Source of the DNA: Cymbidium sinense
Taxonomy: Eukaryota; Streptophyta; Magnoliopsida; Asparagales; Orchidaceae
Assembly (NCBI GenBank): GCA_021442155.1
Contig: CM038214.1
Coordinates: 135,756,040-135,820,039, forward strand
Direction: 5' to 3'
Length of the DNA: 64,000 bases
Shown here in pieces: positions 24,431-36,010 of the stretch. Position 1 is the stretch's first letter. Each line of letters starts with the position of its first letter. The notes below the pieces were generated by a model. The model was not told where the DNA came from, searched no databases, and saw only the letters and a list, made by a program, of their open reading frames with translations. Both the position numbers and the translations under genes were made by a program.

Positions 24431-25730
24431 TTGAAAATGTCTAAAATTCAACAACAGAAGCACACTAAAAAAGAACACAAGTTTGAAGAACGTTTAGAAG
24501 TACAACAAGCAGCCCTCATAGTAGAAGAATCAGATGATTGGAGACAACCCTTCATCAACTATTTTAAAGAAGGAAAATTGCCAAGCAGTAAATCATTGGC
24601 CTCACAAATAGAGAAGAGAATATTGTGATATGCTTCTGTCAATGATACTTTATATCGTAGGTCTTATAAAAAAATGTGGCTACAATGTTTAGGAAAGGAG
24701 GAAGCTAGTAAAGTGATATCTGAAATTCATGAAGGACTTTGTGATGCACATCAATCAGGTTCTAAGATGACAATCAAAATTAAGATGATGGGTTATTATT
24801 GGTCATCAATGGTGAAAGATTGTATCAACCATGCAAAAAGGTGTTATGAACATCAAGTTCATGGCAATATCATTCATCAACCTTCGAATCCACTATATCC
24901 AATGGTCACATCTTGGCCATTTGAGTGTTGGGGAATAGATATAATCAGACCTATTAATCCACTATTGTCAGTTGATCATCGCTTTATCTTAGCAGCAACC
25001 AATTATTATTTTTTAAGTGGACCGAAGCAACTCCATTTAAAGAAGTTACTGTTGATCGAACCATCGACTTCTTCATGCATATTGTTACCTATATATTTGG
25101 TATACCATGAAAAGTCATCTCAGACAATGGCCCAGCATTCAAGAGTATAAAGTTCATCAATTTATAATCCAAGAGCCAATAATTTGGCATAAGCTTTTAA
25201 TAAAATACTGATCAAGCTACTTAGAAAGATACTCACAAGGAACAAAATAGAGTGGCATATCAAAATACTCAAGGCATTATGGGCATATCAAACTACTTAC
25301 AAAATGCCAACTAAAGCCACTCCTTACACTTTAACTTCTGGAGTCGAAGTAGTTTTGCCACTAGAAGTCGAACTACCATCACTTCTAGTAGCTATCCAGT
25401 ATAATCTCACTCAAGAGAAGAACACACGTTTACAGATGGAATAGCTTGACATGATTGATGAAATTAGACTTCAAGCCCAACAAAGCTTAGAAATCTATCG
25501 AGCAAGAATTCCTAAAGGCTTCGATGGAACAGTGCATCCTTGAACTTTTCAAAGAGGAGAGTTGGTCTTAGTGCTGCTGAGAAGACTGATAATCCCTCAC
25601 AAATATATCAGTGATAAATTTGAAGCTAATTGGAAGACCCTTACATTATAGGGAAATAGAGAAACATCGATTGAGTGGTCACATTTTGCCACCCATCGAT
25701 GGTCATTATCTCAAGAAGTATCAAGTATGA
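24431..25730 (+). pseudogene. Integrase remnant, element 2
   Basis: A linker (24431-24628) leads into the zinc-binding region EIHEGLCDAHQSG and DCINHAKRCYEHQ, where the last Cys of the HHCC set seems to be His. The core keeps Asp in W-G-I-D (24938-24940) and in D-N-G (25123-25125, other frame). The glutamate codon of LAEAFNK is replaced by TAA (25190-25192). D and E are also only 67 bases apart instead of 108, so about 14 codons are missing. The C-terminal block reads RGELVLVLLRRLIIP near 25555. The enzyme is clearly dead. Confidence 0.85.
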
Positions 25731-25759
25731 GTGCACATGATTGCATGATTGGATACACA

Positions 25760-25762
<3 letters not shown>

Positions 25763-25841
<79 letters not shown>
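25763..25841. repeat. (TA)n microsatellite
   Basis: About 79 bases of TA repeat lie just after the element 2 integrase. Open frames through it are artefacts of Tyr/Ile repetition. Confidence 0.95.
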
Positions 25842-25846
<5 letters not shown>

Positions 25847-25997
25847 AATTACACTCAAAAATTCTCTTGCATTGTGAGAATGCATTTTCAAGTTGCGATG
25901 AAATTCTCCCTACAGGATAGGGGGTATTTTTATAAATTTATTTATCCTGATATCATGCTTTCTATCAATATCTCAAGATGGAAGTCTCAAGATGCAA

Positions 25998-25999
<2 letters not shown>

Positions 26000-26051
<52 letters not shown>
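26000..26051. repeat. (TA)n microsatellite
   Basis: About 52 bases of TA repeat lie in the 3' UTR of element 2. Confidence 0.95.
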
Positions 26052-26054
<3 letters not shown>

Positions 26055-26764
26055 TGACAATAAATCTTATCTAATCTTAGCTCAAAAATCTCCCTATCAG
26101 ACAGGGGGCATTTTTTTAGAAATTTTATATTAGAAAAACACTTGTGTCTATTTTGAGTTGACATCATGACTTGTGTTGAGATCCCCAAATAACATTTAAA
26201 ATTATATTTGTTTAAGTCACAGGTAACTATGCGAATAATAGGAAAGATTACATCCACTCATGACATATATAGGATGACTTTGAGGACTAGAGGTCCCCAA
26301 CTCATCAAAATCTCAAAATCAAGAGAAAAAGCTTCCAAGTTCCGTTAGAGTCACTAAGCCATATGTGGTTGAGTCACCAACAAACTGTAAAAGAAAAGTC
26401 GCAAGGAAAGAGATCCTCACTTATTTATCTAATGACTACAGTTGTCTATCCTCCAAAGCTAATCCAACTCAACAAATTTAAGTGATCCAGATCTGTAGAA
26501 TCTTTCCAATTGATCGATGAATCAAGAGAGAATCTAAGGAGAAGTCTGAGCAACCATAATGCACAGACCTATACAGCTTCTTCAATATGTCCGATAAAGT
26601 AGTAAGCATAGGGCCGAAGAAGCTATCTTGAAGTTCATAAAAAGCTCATAGTTGAACTAAGAGAATTTTGTAGTCAACCAACCTATTAAAACACCAAGTG
26701 TCAGACTGATGATTCTTGCCATAGACCTAACACTCATCTCAGATAATAGGTCACCGACTTGCGT

Positions 26765-26960
26765 CCTTCAACAAGTCTGCCAAAGCAACAAGCAAAGGAC
26801 ATAATGTATGCACATCCTCCTAATAAGTCAATTCAGACAAATCAGGTTAATCCTTCAACAAGTTTGCCAAAAGTAACAAGTAAAGAGTTGAAGGTATGCA
26901 CATTTTTCTGACAAGTCAAGTTAGACAAATTAGGTTAATTCTTCATCAAGTCTATCAAGC
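26765..26960 (+). repeat. 87-bp tandem repeat, two units and a partial third
   Basis: CCTTCAACAAGTCTGCCAAA begins at 26765, recurs with changes at 26852, and a weaker TTCATCAAGTCTATCAAG follows near 26940. Each unit also has GGTATGCACAT-like and CAGACAAATCAGGTTAAT-like parts. It is another example of tandem repeats in a Tat-type 3' UTR. Confidence 0.75.
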
Positions 26961-27227
26961 TTGAAGCTAAGACAGAATGAACCTAAATCACAAAATAAAT
27001 AAATTCATTCCTCCATCAAACTTGATTAAGCTTGAAGTTAGGGTTGGAGAAAATCCAAATCTACAAAGACACAAAATCAAAAGATCTTCAGCGAACCCAT
27101 AAAAGTGAAGAGTAGATGGTGGAAGAAGATCTTTAGTGAGCTCATTGAAGCCGAAGTAATTCATTATCGACAAGAAGGGTCAACCAATTTTCAACAAACA
27201 TGACTCGCTCTATGTGTGAATCACATT

Positions 27228-27241
27228 TTGGGGGGGGGAGC
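27228..27241 (+). promoter_or_regulatory. Polypurine tract of element 2
   Basis: TTTTGGGGGGGGGAGC lies four bases before TGTTGACCTCA. It is the expected primer site for plus-strand DNA synthesis and fixes the LTR start at 27245. Confidence 0.85.
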
Positions 27242-27837
27242 ATTTGTTGACCTCAATGTCTACTACATGAGTTGAGCCGAGCTCACAAGCCAAATTTGAT
27301 GGACTTCTGATACAATAGCACTCAAATCGGAGCTAAAATGCGTCGGACATTTCCAAAATTGGTCAAAATGACCTTCGATCGATGAACAAATTTTTCCATC
27401 ACGTTCAAAATGTTCAAATTGATCAAAATATATATATTTCATAATTTGATAGTCAAACAATCAAAAAGAAAGTTCGTTGATGCACTTACATGCATATCAG
27501 AGTTGGGAGGCTGCGACGATGCCCAAACAACCTCCATTCGTAAAATTGATCATGTTATTAGTATCAAAATATTGAAACCTATTAAATTAAGTTATCTACA
27601 CTTAATTTAGATGAGCCTGCATGAATGTCAAGTGATCAAAAGCGACGACGTCTAATTTTGAATTGAAATTGACCCGATTCAATATCGACACGAATCAAAT
27701 GGCCTCCGATCGCGAAATGGACCATGTCGTTGCATCTGAAACATCAAAATAACTTACAATTAACATATATATTAATTATATAATAGTGTCATCATAAAAA
27801 TTAAAATTAGGGTTGATTTTATTCAAATAATTAAATG

Positions 27838-27863
27838 CTTTTATAAATACTCCTATAAGACCT
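27838..27863 (+). promoter_or_regulatory. TATA-like promoter site in the element 2 LTR
   Basis: TTTTATAAATACTCC lies about 600 bp into the LTR, followed by a C/T-rich stretch that would suit a transcription start 30-40 bases downstream. The start site is inferred. Confidence 0.45.
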
Positions 27864-29817
27864 TGCTAAAGTTCTATTCACAACCCTCGACTCCCCATTG
27901 ATGCTTCATTTCGACTCCTCTCTCATTCTTCCAAAAATAAATGAGACTCCTTGTTTGTCTGTATCTACCATGAACAGATGAGCGCTTCTTCTCCCTATCG
28001 ATTGATCGAACGACCATTGGGTCACTACTGCAAGTCGAACGAGTGGCTTTCCTCCTTCAGTTTGAATCCCGTCACTCGCGTTCCTCCGTCCCTAGTAGCA
28101 CATAAGCTGAACCTCCACTCCTTCATCTTTTTTTCCTTCTTCATCTTCCAATTTCCCTCATTACTAAGCCCACAAGTCGAAGGTCTGACTCCTGTTTGAT
28201 CTCCAAAGCCGGACGAGCTTCCTTTTCTTTCCATCTCTATCAACTATCCATTTCTCTCATTCTCCTCTCTCAATTCATCTCCCATCAAGCTGAAAGGGGA
28301 TCTCCCCCTTCTCATCCCCTCTTTTCCCTCACCTCCAATTCAGGAAGCTGAGGTAGCCCCTCTCATCACCATTTTTTCTTCTGATTCATTCAATTAACTC
28401 TCTTATTCATAGAAATGAAATTCTTCTCTTTCCTAGCGCTCACAAAGATGGAAAGGTTTCTAGCATTTCCCCTACCAATTCAACCCAAATAATCAACTCA
28501 TAATCTCTCCTATTCAATTCTTTCTAGCTGAGCTCATGCAACATTAGTATTATTGCTATTGGTGTATGTGTAGAAATGATTGAATGTGTAAAAAGAAATT
28601 TGTATGTATATGTGTTTCTTTGTAGATTTCAAGACCCCGCTAATGCCCAATAGGGCATAGTGGGTGGAAATATAACCTGGTGTCAAGACACCACTCATAA
28701 CGCTTCAATAGGCATACCCAAATAAAAACTAGATGTAGCCCCGAAATCTGCTAAAATTTTGACTAAATTTTGGACTTAGAAAAAAAAAGGGGAAGAATCA
28801 AGATTCATTTAAAAAGAAATCAACCATATCAAAAATAAATAATTTAAAATGAAATTTGAACGTGCTAAATTATAAAATTTCATAAAATAAATATAAATAT
28901 GAATTTCAAAATATAAGTCATGAAGCTCATCAATATAAAATCATGAAATGAGGCCAATATTGAATGGTAAAGTTTCAAAATATAAGAAGCTTTTTTTAAA
29001 TGATAAAACCTAGGAACCAATTAGAATTCATTAATTAACGTGTCATGAATACAAAAATGCAATAAGTGATATTGCATGAGCATGAAGGATATTCATCAAT
29101 TGGTGTGTTATGGAGGTAAGAAAGTATATTAAATATTTAGATATGAGAACATCGAGATTGATTGAATGATAAACCATGAGACTAAGGAAATTTATTGGAT
29201 GATGAGTTAAGGGAATGATAAGATTTCTTGATAAATCTAATATTCATTACAAGTGATCATCCTCATTCAACCTAAATGCTTTCAAATTAAATGAGTCTTT
29301 GAACCTAATTTAAAGCAACCATTCCTCAGTCAATCTAAGTGTCTTTGATATGCATGCAAAGATTCAAAAGAGATGAATTTCATGCATACTTCATGGAATA
29401 ATATTTCACCTAATTCAAGATCTCATTGATTTGTGCAAGTATTTACAAGAGTTAGATTTCTATATACATTACAACACAACTTCTCATTCAAATCAAATGT
29501 TTTGGGAAGTATGTTTAGTATTTGAAAAAAGTGGACCTTTGTATGCATTATAAAGAAATCTTTTTGCTTGATTCAAATGTTTGTTGTATGTATGAACACT
29601 TGAATGAGATAACTTCATCATATATATCTCAAAACCTTCTCATATCTCATTTAGTCAGCCTAAAAGTTATGCAAGCTTTTAGAGAAAATGATGATAAATG
29701 AAAAGCTTCCCACACATTATGAGATGACTCAATTCAAACCTACTACATCGGGATGCATATAAATAATTTGAATAGTGAAATAGTGTCTTGAGATACATGC
29801 AGATATTAGAATGAAAG

Positions 29818-29819
<2 letters not shown>

Positions 29820-29857
<38 letters not shown>
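29820..29857. repeat. (TA)n microsatellite
   Basis: A short TA repeat lies inside the element 2 LTR. Confidence 0.9.
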
Positions 29858-29860
<3 letters not shown>

Positions 29861-31625
29861 AAACAAGCTTATATTATATTCAAGTGCTTCAAAGCCTATG
29901 TGAGCTTTTAAACGAATGAATTGAATATCTTTATATGTTACGAGGTGGATCTTTGTTTAATCCTATCACTTCAAGATGTGTGTAAACAACTTGAATGATA
30001 AAATATTGCATTCATCATAAGGCAACACAACATCTAAAATTGATGTTTTGAAACTCATGCAAGTGATCTATAATGAGATATTCACATGTTTTAATGGATT
30101 TCTTTAACTCAATTTCAATGCCTTGAAACATGTACAACTATTTTATGAGATGGATGAGCAAGTATATGCAATTATTTAAAATCAATTAATAACCCTCATG
30201 GGCCTTGACACTTATACTAAATACCTAAACTTGATGTCTAAGGATGTTACACGGGTTTTTTAAAAAATAGAAGAATGATGAAATCAATTCAATCCTTTAT
30301 AACTATATGCATGCAAGTTAATGAATGTATTCATATTCTAATTCAAGTTCATGAAGGATAAATATTCAACTCCATAGAATATGATCACAATAGGCCAAAT
30401 CCTTTGTGCATGAAAGAGTATTGATAAGGTATACTATCTGATCAACTTTTAAATGAACTTAAATTATAGTAGATCATAAGACCCAATCCTCTATATTTGT
30501 AAAAGAGCTAACAAGGTTTGTTATGATATCAATTTTCTATAAAAAAAATAAATTGCACATAAGTCATAGACCTAATCCTCTACCAACAAACAAGTAGAGT
30601 TGACAAGGTCTACCCCGATGATGGCCGCTTTGATTAAAAATCTCAATCGGAGAGAATATTATCATCAAAAGATACTTGGGCTCTAAATTAATTCATAATA
30701 AAACTAAATTTCAACTGAGTAAATATCTAAACTAAATGAAATTCATTATTTAAATGCTTAAAGAAAACAATCCATCCACTTATCCACCATCGTTTATTGG
30801 GGATGAAAGATTAAGAAAACTCTAGCTCACAAAGGAGCTAATGTCAAGTCAAATAAATCACTATATTCAAACTCAAATAATCTCATGCTAGTAAGGACAT
30901 CGCTCGTGTACTTTGACCATGTGGTTTAAGTAGTAGGCTCCACATATGATGCTGTTACGACCAAAATTCTCTGATCGGGTGATTGCCACAAATGGTACCA
31001 TTATATTATGATCATGACTATAGCTCATATGTTCCCCAATAGCTCAGCCTTTTGAGTTATGAATCATAGGATATATTTGATACGCATAAAGCTCTTTTAT
31101 CAACTAAGATAAACTTAAGATTGTCTCCTTGGACAAACACCACCCGGTCTACAAGGATTACTTGGACGACGTAACCCATGGTTGCTGACAAGGATCCTTT
31201 GGTCAGGTTGGGTCGATTACCTCCTCTGACTAAGTAGACTAGGGACCACAACAACCTAGGATGATGGAACCATGGGATCTAGATCGGGCACGTCATCATT
31301 CCACCAATCATATGCTTTAAGTTAAAATAATGAATTTCATAAATTAACAATTTTATACTCCACATGCTACTACTATATGCTATGCATTTAACATTCTAAT
31401 TGCTAGCCTTAATCGAAAGTTCTCTCTCAGCATTGGGAGGGGTAATTAACTATAGGTGCTTGCTCCTATAAGAAACCTAAAACTAGATCTAAAGTCCTCA
31501 CAAAATGATGACGAAATCTCTGGGTAGTGTCTTATCTACTATTCCATCTGCCTTCTAAAAATTTCAACCAATATAAATCAAACTCTCTTTATCAAGAGGT
31601 CGGTGATGAATTTTTGGAGCCCACA

Positions 31626-33110
31626 TAATAGTTTCATTTATTATTTATTAAATGATATAAAATTGGGCCTATGATTATACTTATTGAAAAAATTAAATTT
31701 CTTATAATTAGATCTTGAGAAAGACGAGATATGACTTGCTTCATTGTAGTAGTTAGCATTTAAGTCAAGTCATCAAAATATGCCTTTTAATTTTCCATCT
31801 CTCTTGATTCTTTAAGTGTTGGCAAAGGCCACAAAGCCAACTAGCCATCTCTTTATCTCTCTGACTCAATCTCACTCTTAAACTAAAGCCTAAGCTTCTT
31901 AAAGTATTTTCAACACTATGTGTGATTATGCTATAACTTTCCTTTTATCTCATCTTCTTTGTCTTTGCATTATGATGTGATCATGTGATTGAGACATAAG
32001 AACATTGTATCTTTTGTTAAACAACTTAGATAGTGAGGTCTGACTTCGATTTAAAATTTTTACAAGCATATAATATGTTTGTAAATTTTTTTTCAATTAT
32101 GCTAATTATATAGATTTTTATAGGTTTCTTTCTTGAATATTTTAATAAAAAGATAGTTCTCTTGAGTCTTGAGTAAGTTTAAGCAATATATTAAGGTGTA
32201 TGTCTTCGATATATCTATTTGCATACTTTATACTACTTCTCTCTCTATTTCATTTGTATATCTCTAGTATTAATATTTTTGTAATATATACTTATTTCTT
32301 CAAGCAATATTCTTTCATTTCTTAAACAGTCCTCTACATCAAATAAAATTGGTTAAATTTTTAAAATTTTACATGCAACATTTAGATGCATGTTTAAACT
32401 TTTTCTTTTTGTATGTACATGCGATTTTTTATTGTAATCTTCAAACTTGTTTGTTTCTCGCATTTATTATTTAAATGATATTGTATATAAGATCCCTTTT
32501 AGACTTCATAGTTGTTGCCCTTAACCTTAATGATGTATGCTATTCTCTTGAAGATATATTCGCCTAACTTTATTGATAAGCATTTAAAATTTTCTTCATA
32601 TCCTATGAAGACTTTATAGTTGTTGGCTATTGATTAAAGTTAACATTTAGCAACATGTCTATTCCTAATTTAACAACTTTTCATAATGAAATTCAATGGT
32701 GAAGTTAATTAAAATATCTCAAAGATTGCTAGAGCGGAGGTGAAAAATCTAGATTTTATGAAAACTTAAGAAAAAAATTGACTTGTTAATGATTTCTATG
32801 TAGATTTTTAACTTAAATATCATAGCATTGGAAGACTAGGATTTTTTAATGAATTTTTTGAATTTTTTAATGTATGCTAGTCATAATAGGAAAACATCAA
32901 GAGTCAACATATTGTGAAATGTGTACGGCTCAATTTTGATAAGGGTTAACGTGAATTAAGAATTTGAGAAGATTATGGAGGATCACAAGATAAAAGAGAA
33001 AAATAATATATTAGTATTTACAAATCTTATCTATTTAAAAGTTGGCAACATTAATCACTAAACATAATTTTTTATAAGCAATCATAAGTTTCTTTTATTG
33101 AATCAATGCC

Positions 33111-33168
<58 letters not shown>

Positions 33169-33564
33169 CCCACAAGAAATATATCAAAATCTCTTCATAA
33201 AAATCCATTCATAGGTTATAATAGCATCCCCAAAAATCCCACAATAAGATCACTCCAACTTAAAAACTTATTCATATGCTATATTTGTCTAACAACTCTT
33301 GAATCTTTAATTTGAGTTGATTGATATAGTTCTAATACTAACTTTTATATTTAAATTATTCTCTCCAAAACCATAGGATTGACCCCTTATTTTTTAAGAA
33401 AAATAAAATAAATAATAAAATACTATTAATTTTCATAATATTAAGCCTTTGGAGCTCATATAATAAAAGGTATCTTTAATTCTAAAAGCTTCTTCACTCT
33501 AATGGAGTTAGAAGCATTATAATGAAGAGAGCAGATATTATTTCATGTGATTGAACAAGCGATG
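31626..33564. other. AT-rich spacer between the two transposon nests
   Basis: I see no gene, transposon domain or RNA gene here. A (TA)n tract lies at 33112-33166. The stretch may be host DNA or unrecognised old repeat. Confidence 0.5.
33112..33166. repeat. (TA)n microsatellite
   Basis: About 55 bases of TA repeat. Confidence 0.95.
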
Positions 33565-33569
33565 AAGTA
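33565..33569. repeat. TSD AAGTA, left of the copia element
   Basis: AAGTA directly precedes the LTR terminus TGTAAGAAATTT and recurs exactly at 51350-51354, after the other LTR. Confidence 0.9.
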
Positions 33570-33994
33570 TGTAAGAAATTTTATTATGCCCATTAAAAAT
33601 TTCTTTTCTTAATCATAAAAACAACATAATTGTATAAACTCATAAACTCAAGATCTTGAACAAAGTGATTTTCATAAAACTTCAATTAATAAATAAATCA
33701 CATACCTTGATTTGTCATGAGTTCTTTTAATTCGTGAAACTAGAGTTTCTCTTCCTTCACTCAAATTTTCTTTATGTAACCATCTTAATGGAGAGACACT
33801 TACACATTAAAGGATAGGAAGAGGACCGGTAGTTTCTCTATGAAGAGATATTTTATTTGATCAAATGATCCATAAATAATTGATCAAACTCTCTCTTGAC
33901 CAATGAGATTTAAGTACATAATTAATTATTCAATAAAATATTGAATAATAATTAATATGGGCCACACTTCAGAATTAATTACGTAATTCTTACA
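33570..33994 (-). repeat. 3' LTR of the copia element (425 bp)
   Basis: It runs TGTAAGAAAT...ATTCTTACA on the plus strand and so has TG...CA ends on either strand. It aligns with 46472-46516 plus 50985-51349, which is the 5' LTR split by a nested element. The minus-strand purine tract AAGTGGGAGAA borders it. Confidence 0.92.
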
Positions 33995-34005
33995 TTCTCC
34001 CACTT
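33995..34005 (-). promoter_or_regulatory. Polypurine tract of the copia element
   Basis: AAGTGGGAGAA on the minus strand lies directly upstream of the 3' LTR, which is the standard primer position for plus-strand synthesis. Confidence 0.85.
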
Positions 34006-34412
34006 GACCCATATAATATTATTCCATTTAACGATTTAATAATTATATACATAAACATAATGCACATTACATGTCAAATATTTTTCTTAATTTGGTCAAA
34101 TCATAATTCATTATTAAGTAAAAATTAATACGGATCATGATAGTTATACATCATTAGTGCGCAATATTTTCTTCCATGTATCACAATATTAATTTTATAC
34201 TTAATATGATCTATAATGAGAGATAATCATAATGGCCCAACATTAGTGTCTTTATAAAAGACAAATCTTGTTAACATTTACATAATTCTTTCATATATAT
34301 ACATTCAAACATAATAAAATAAGATGTGATAATATGTTAAAAATAGTTCAATAAAGAACTCACAGAGTCAAATACATAAATAGCATAATAAATTCAATAA
34401 TGATTTTTAATA

Positions 34413-34786
34413 ATGCCCATCTTTTCAACATGTTCATTAAATAGTTTAGGCTACAATCCTTTAGTTAAAGGATCGACAATCATAAGATTAGAGCTAATGT
34501 GCTCAAATGACACTCTTTATTTTTTGAACTTCTTCTTTAACGGTAAAGTATTTCAATTCCATATGTTTAGCACCTTTGAATACTTGTCATTCTTAAAAAG
34601 AAGACTACTGCAACATTATCAAAATAAATTTTAAATGGCTTAGCAATACTGTCGACAACTCTAAGTCCTGAAATATAACTCCACAACCATAACCAATGAA
34701 TTGTGGCTTCAAAACATGCCACAAACTCAATTTCCCTAGTGGATGCAGTAATGATGGATTACTTCCCACTCTTCCATGAGATAGCT
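34413..34786 (-). pseudogene. Copia RNase H, C-terminal half
   Basis: The minus strand reads SWKSGK at the upper edge, then ASTREIEFVACFEA, ISGLRVVDSIAKPFKIYFDN, KGAKHMELKYF (across a frameshift), VDPLTKGL and NEHVEKMGI near 34415. These are the usual copia RNase H and C-terminal motifs. The N-terminal half lies beyond the inserted solo LTR at 41487 and the frame joins cleanly across the TAGCT duplication. Several frameshifts make it non-functional. Confidence 0.85.
34782..34786. repeat. TSD TAGCT, left of the inverted solo LTR
   Basis: TAGCT directly precedes TGTGGAG and recurs exactly at 41482-41486. Confidence 0.92.
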
Positions 34787-35909
34787 TGTGGAGAAATTTT
34801 ATACATTCCTGCCTTCATCTATCCCCCTTTTGGAAAAGAGGATAAATGAAAATAGAAATATATAAAATATGCCTTGTTGGGACACCATGTAGATCCATGG
34901 ATGTTTTTATTAAGGTGATCGAATACAAAATTGAGGAGAGGTGTACTATCTTGAAAGATAGAAGTTACCACCCTACAATGGACCTAATCACCTAAATAAG
35001 GATTCCTAAGGATAATGGGTCTGCACGTGTACCAGAGATTCTTCCCCTACTTTATATGAAAAAGTAAAGCAAGGTTTATTTTAAATTGGGTTTGTTAAGT
35101 TCCCTATAGGGGCAAGCCCCTATATTTAATTACATCCTAAGGAAGGAGATTCCTTAGAAATACTCTCGATTAAGGTAAATAATCATTGTCTCTAAAGATT
35201 TCAATATGGTAGGACTATCAATCGATTAGTTTATTTTTGAAGATCAAATGGGATTGATCAAAGAGAGAGTTATTATGGAAGCCAAATGAAGATAAGTAGG
35301 AGATGCTCATGATACTAGGAAACCTAGCGAGCATCTCAAACTATCTATGGTTGGGCTTTACATTTTTGAAATTGATTTAATTTGTTTGAGTTGAAATTTT
35401 TTTATTTGAAAATTTAGGGCTTATGATACCACAACATAAGATTACGAAAATGCCTAAGAGGTGAGGATTTATACTTATGGCCCACAAAAGAGAGAAATAA
35501 TCTCAGAACCTAAATCTAGGGAGCTTTGGCGAGGGCCAAAAGCATAACCTAAATCTAAGGCAAAAATGAGTATTTTGTTTGCCTCCATAAGAAAGGACAA
35601 ACCACCCGACTGCTTGGACTTACAACCCTTTGGGGTGGACCAACTAACTCCTCCTATAATTTTAAATTCATGTGACAAGTCATATGCTTTTTGTTGCAAG
35701 TAGCCTTGACTATTATTTATTTAGAAAGAGACTGAGTCTTTAAACTCACTCCCTAAGAGACTAGATCATGTACGGGCATGAGTAATGACCTAAATCTAAT
35801 GCAAATCATATTACATTTTTATTTTTATTTTTGGACAATCATTTTGACTTAGGCTAATAGGATTCATATGCTTAATAGATGAGAAATAAGATTATTGGCC
35901 AAAATCAGC

Positions 35910-36010
35910 AAGAACTCACTCCCTAAGAGACAAGATTTGTGTGACTTAGCCTTAGATTTAGGTTGTGCTTAGTCACCACTTCTAAGGCCACTCCCTAAAG
36001 CTAGAAGTGG
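35910..36010. repeat. Deletion junction with inverted filler in LTR copy 3
   Basis: Where about 0.9 kb is missing relative to copy 1, CTTAGTCACCACTTCTA and its inverse TAGAAGTGGTGACTTAG lie a few bases apart. The phrase ACTCACTCCCTAAGAGAC also recurs from 35744. This fits template-switching filler DNA at a repaired break. Confidence 0.6.

Larger units (their letters stand above)
25842..27227 (+). other. 3' UTR of element 2
   Basis: The stretch between integrase and polypurine tract is non-coding. Two CTCCCT...AGGGGG blocks, near 25909 and 26090, are each followed by T-rich sequence and resemble internal copies of a polypurine signal. An 87-bp tandem repeat follows. No open frame has recognisable content. 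Confidence 0.65.
23420..31625 (+). mobile_element. Tat-type Ty3/gypsy retrotransposon, element 2 (right part)
   Basis: From left to right this part holds the RT/RNase H connection, RNase H, aRH, integrase, a 3' UTR, a polypurine tract and an LTR. The frame begins mid-protein exactly where the giant LTR ends (PPPKNLLQLRSL then RRFISDL), as expected if element 1 was inserted into this pol. The missing 5' part (5' LTR, gag, protease, most of RT) would lie left of the window. Stops and frameshifts are dense. Confidence 0.75.
27245..31625 (+). repeat. 3' LTR of element 2 (about 4.4 kb, related to the giant LTR)
   Basis: The left border is set by the polypurine tract and TGTTGACCTCA, the same 11 bases that open giant LTR copy 3. 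A TATA-like site lies at 27840-27862. Near 31408 the block CCTTAATCGAAAGTT and AATTAACTATAGG matches the giant LTR 3' part (CCTTAATCGAGAGT and AATTAACTATGG near 16035 and 23053). GAATTTTTGGAGCCCACA at 31608-31625 resembles the closing GAATTTTTCACCACA. The right border is therefore inferred. Most of the interior is too diverged for me to align by eye. Small open frames here have no recognisable content. Confidence 0.55.

Noticed and set aside
25641..26257. Open frames made of Tyr-Ile repeats
   Set aside because: They are translations of (TA)n microsatellites.
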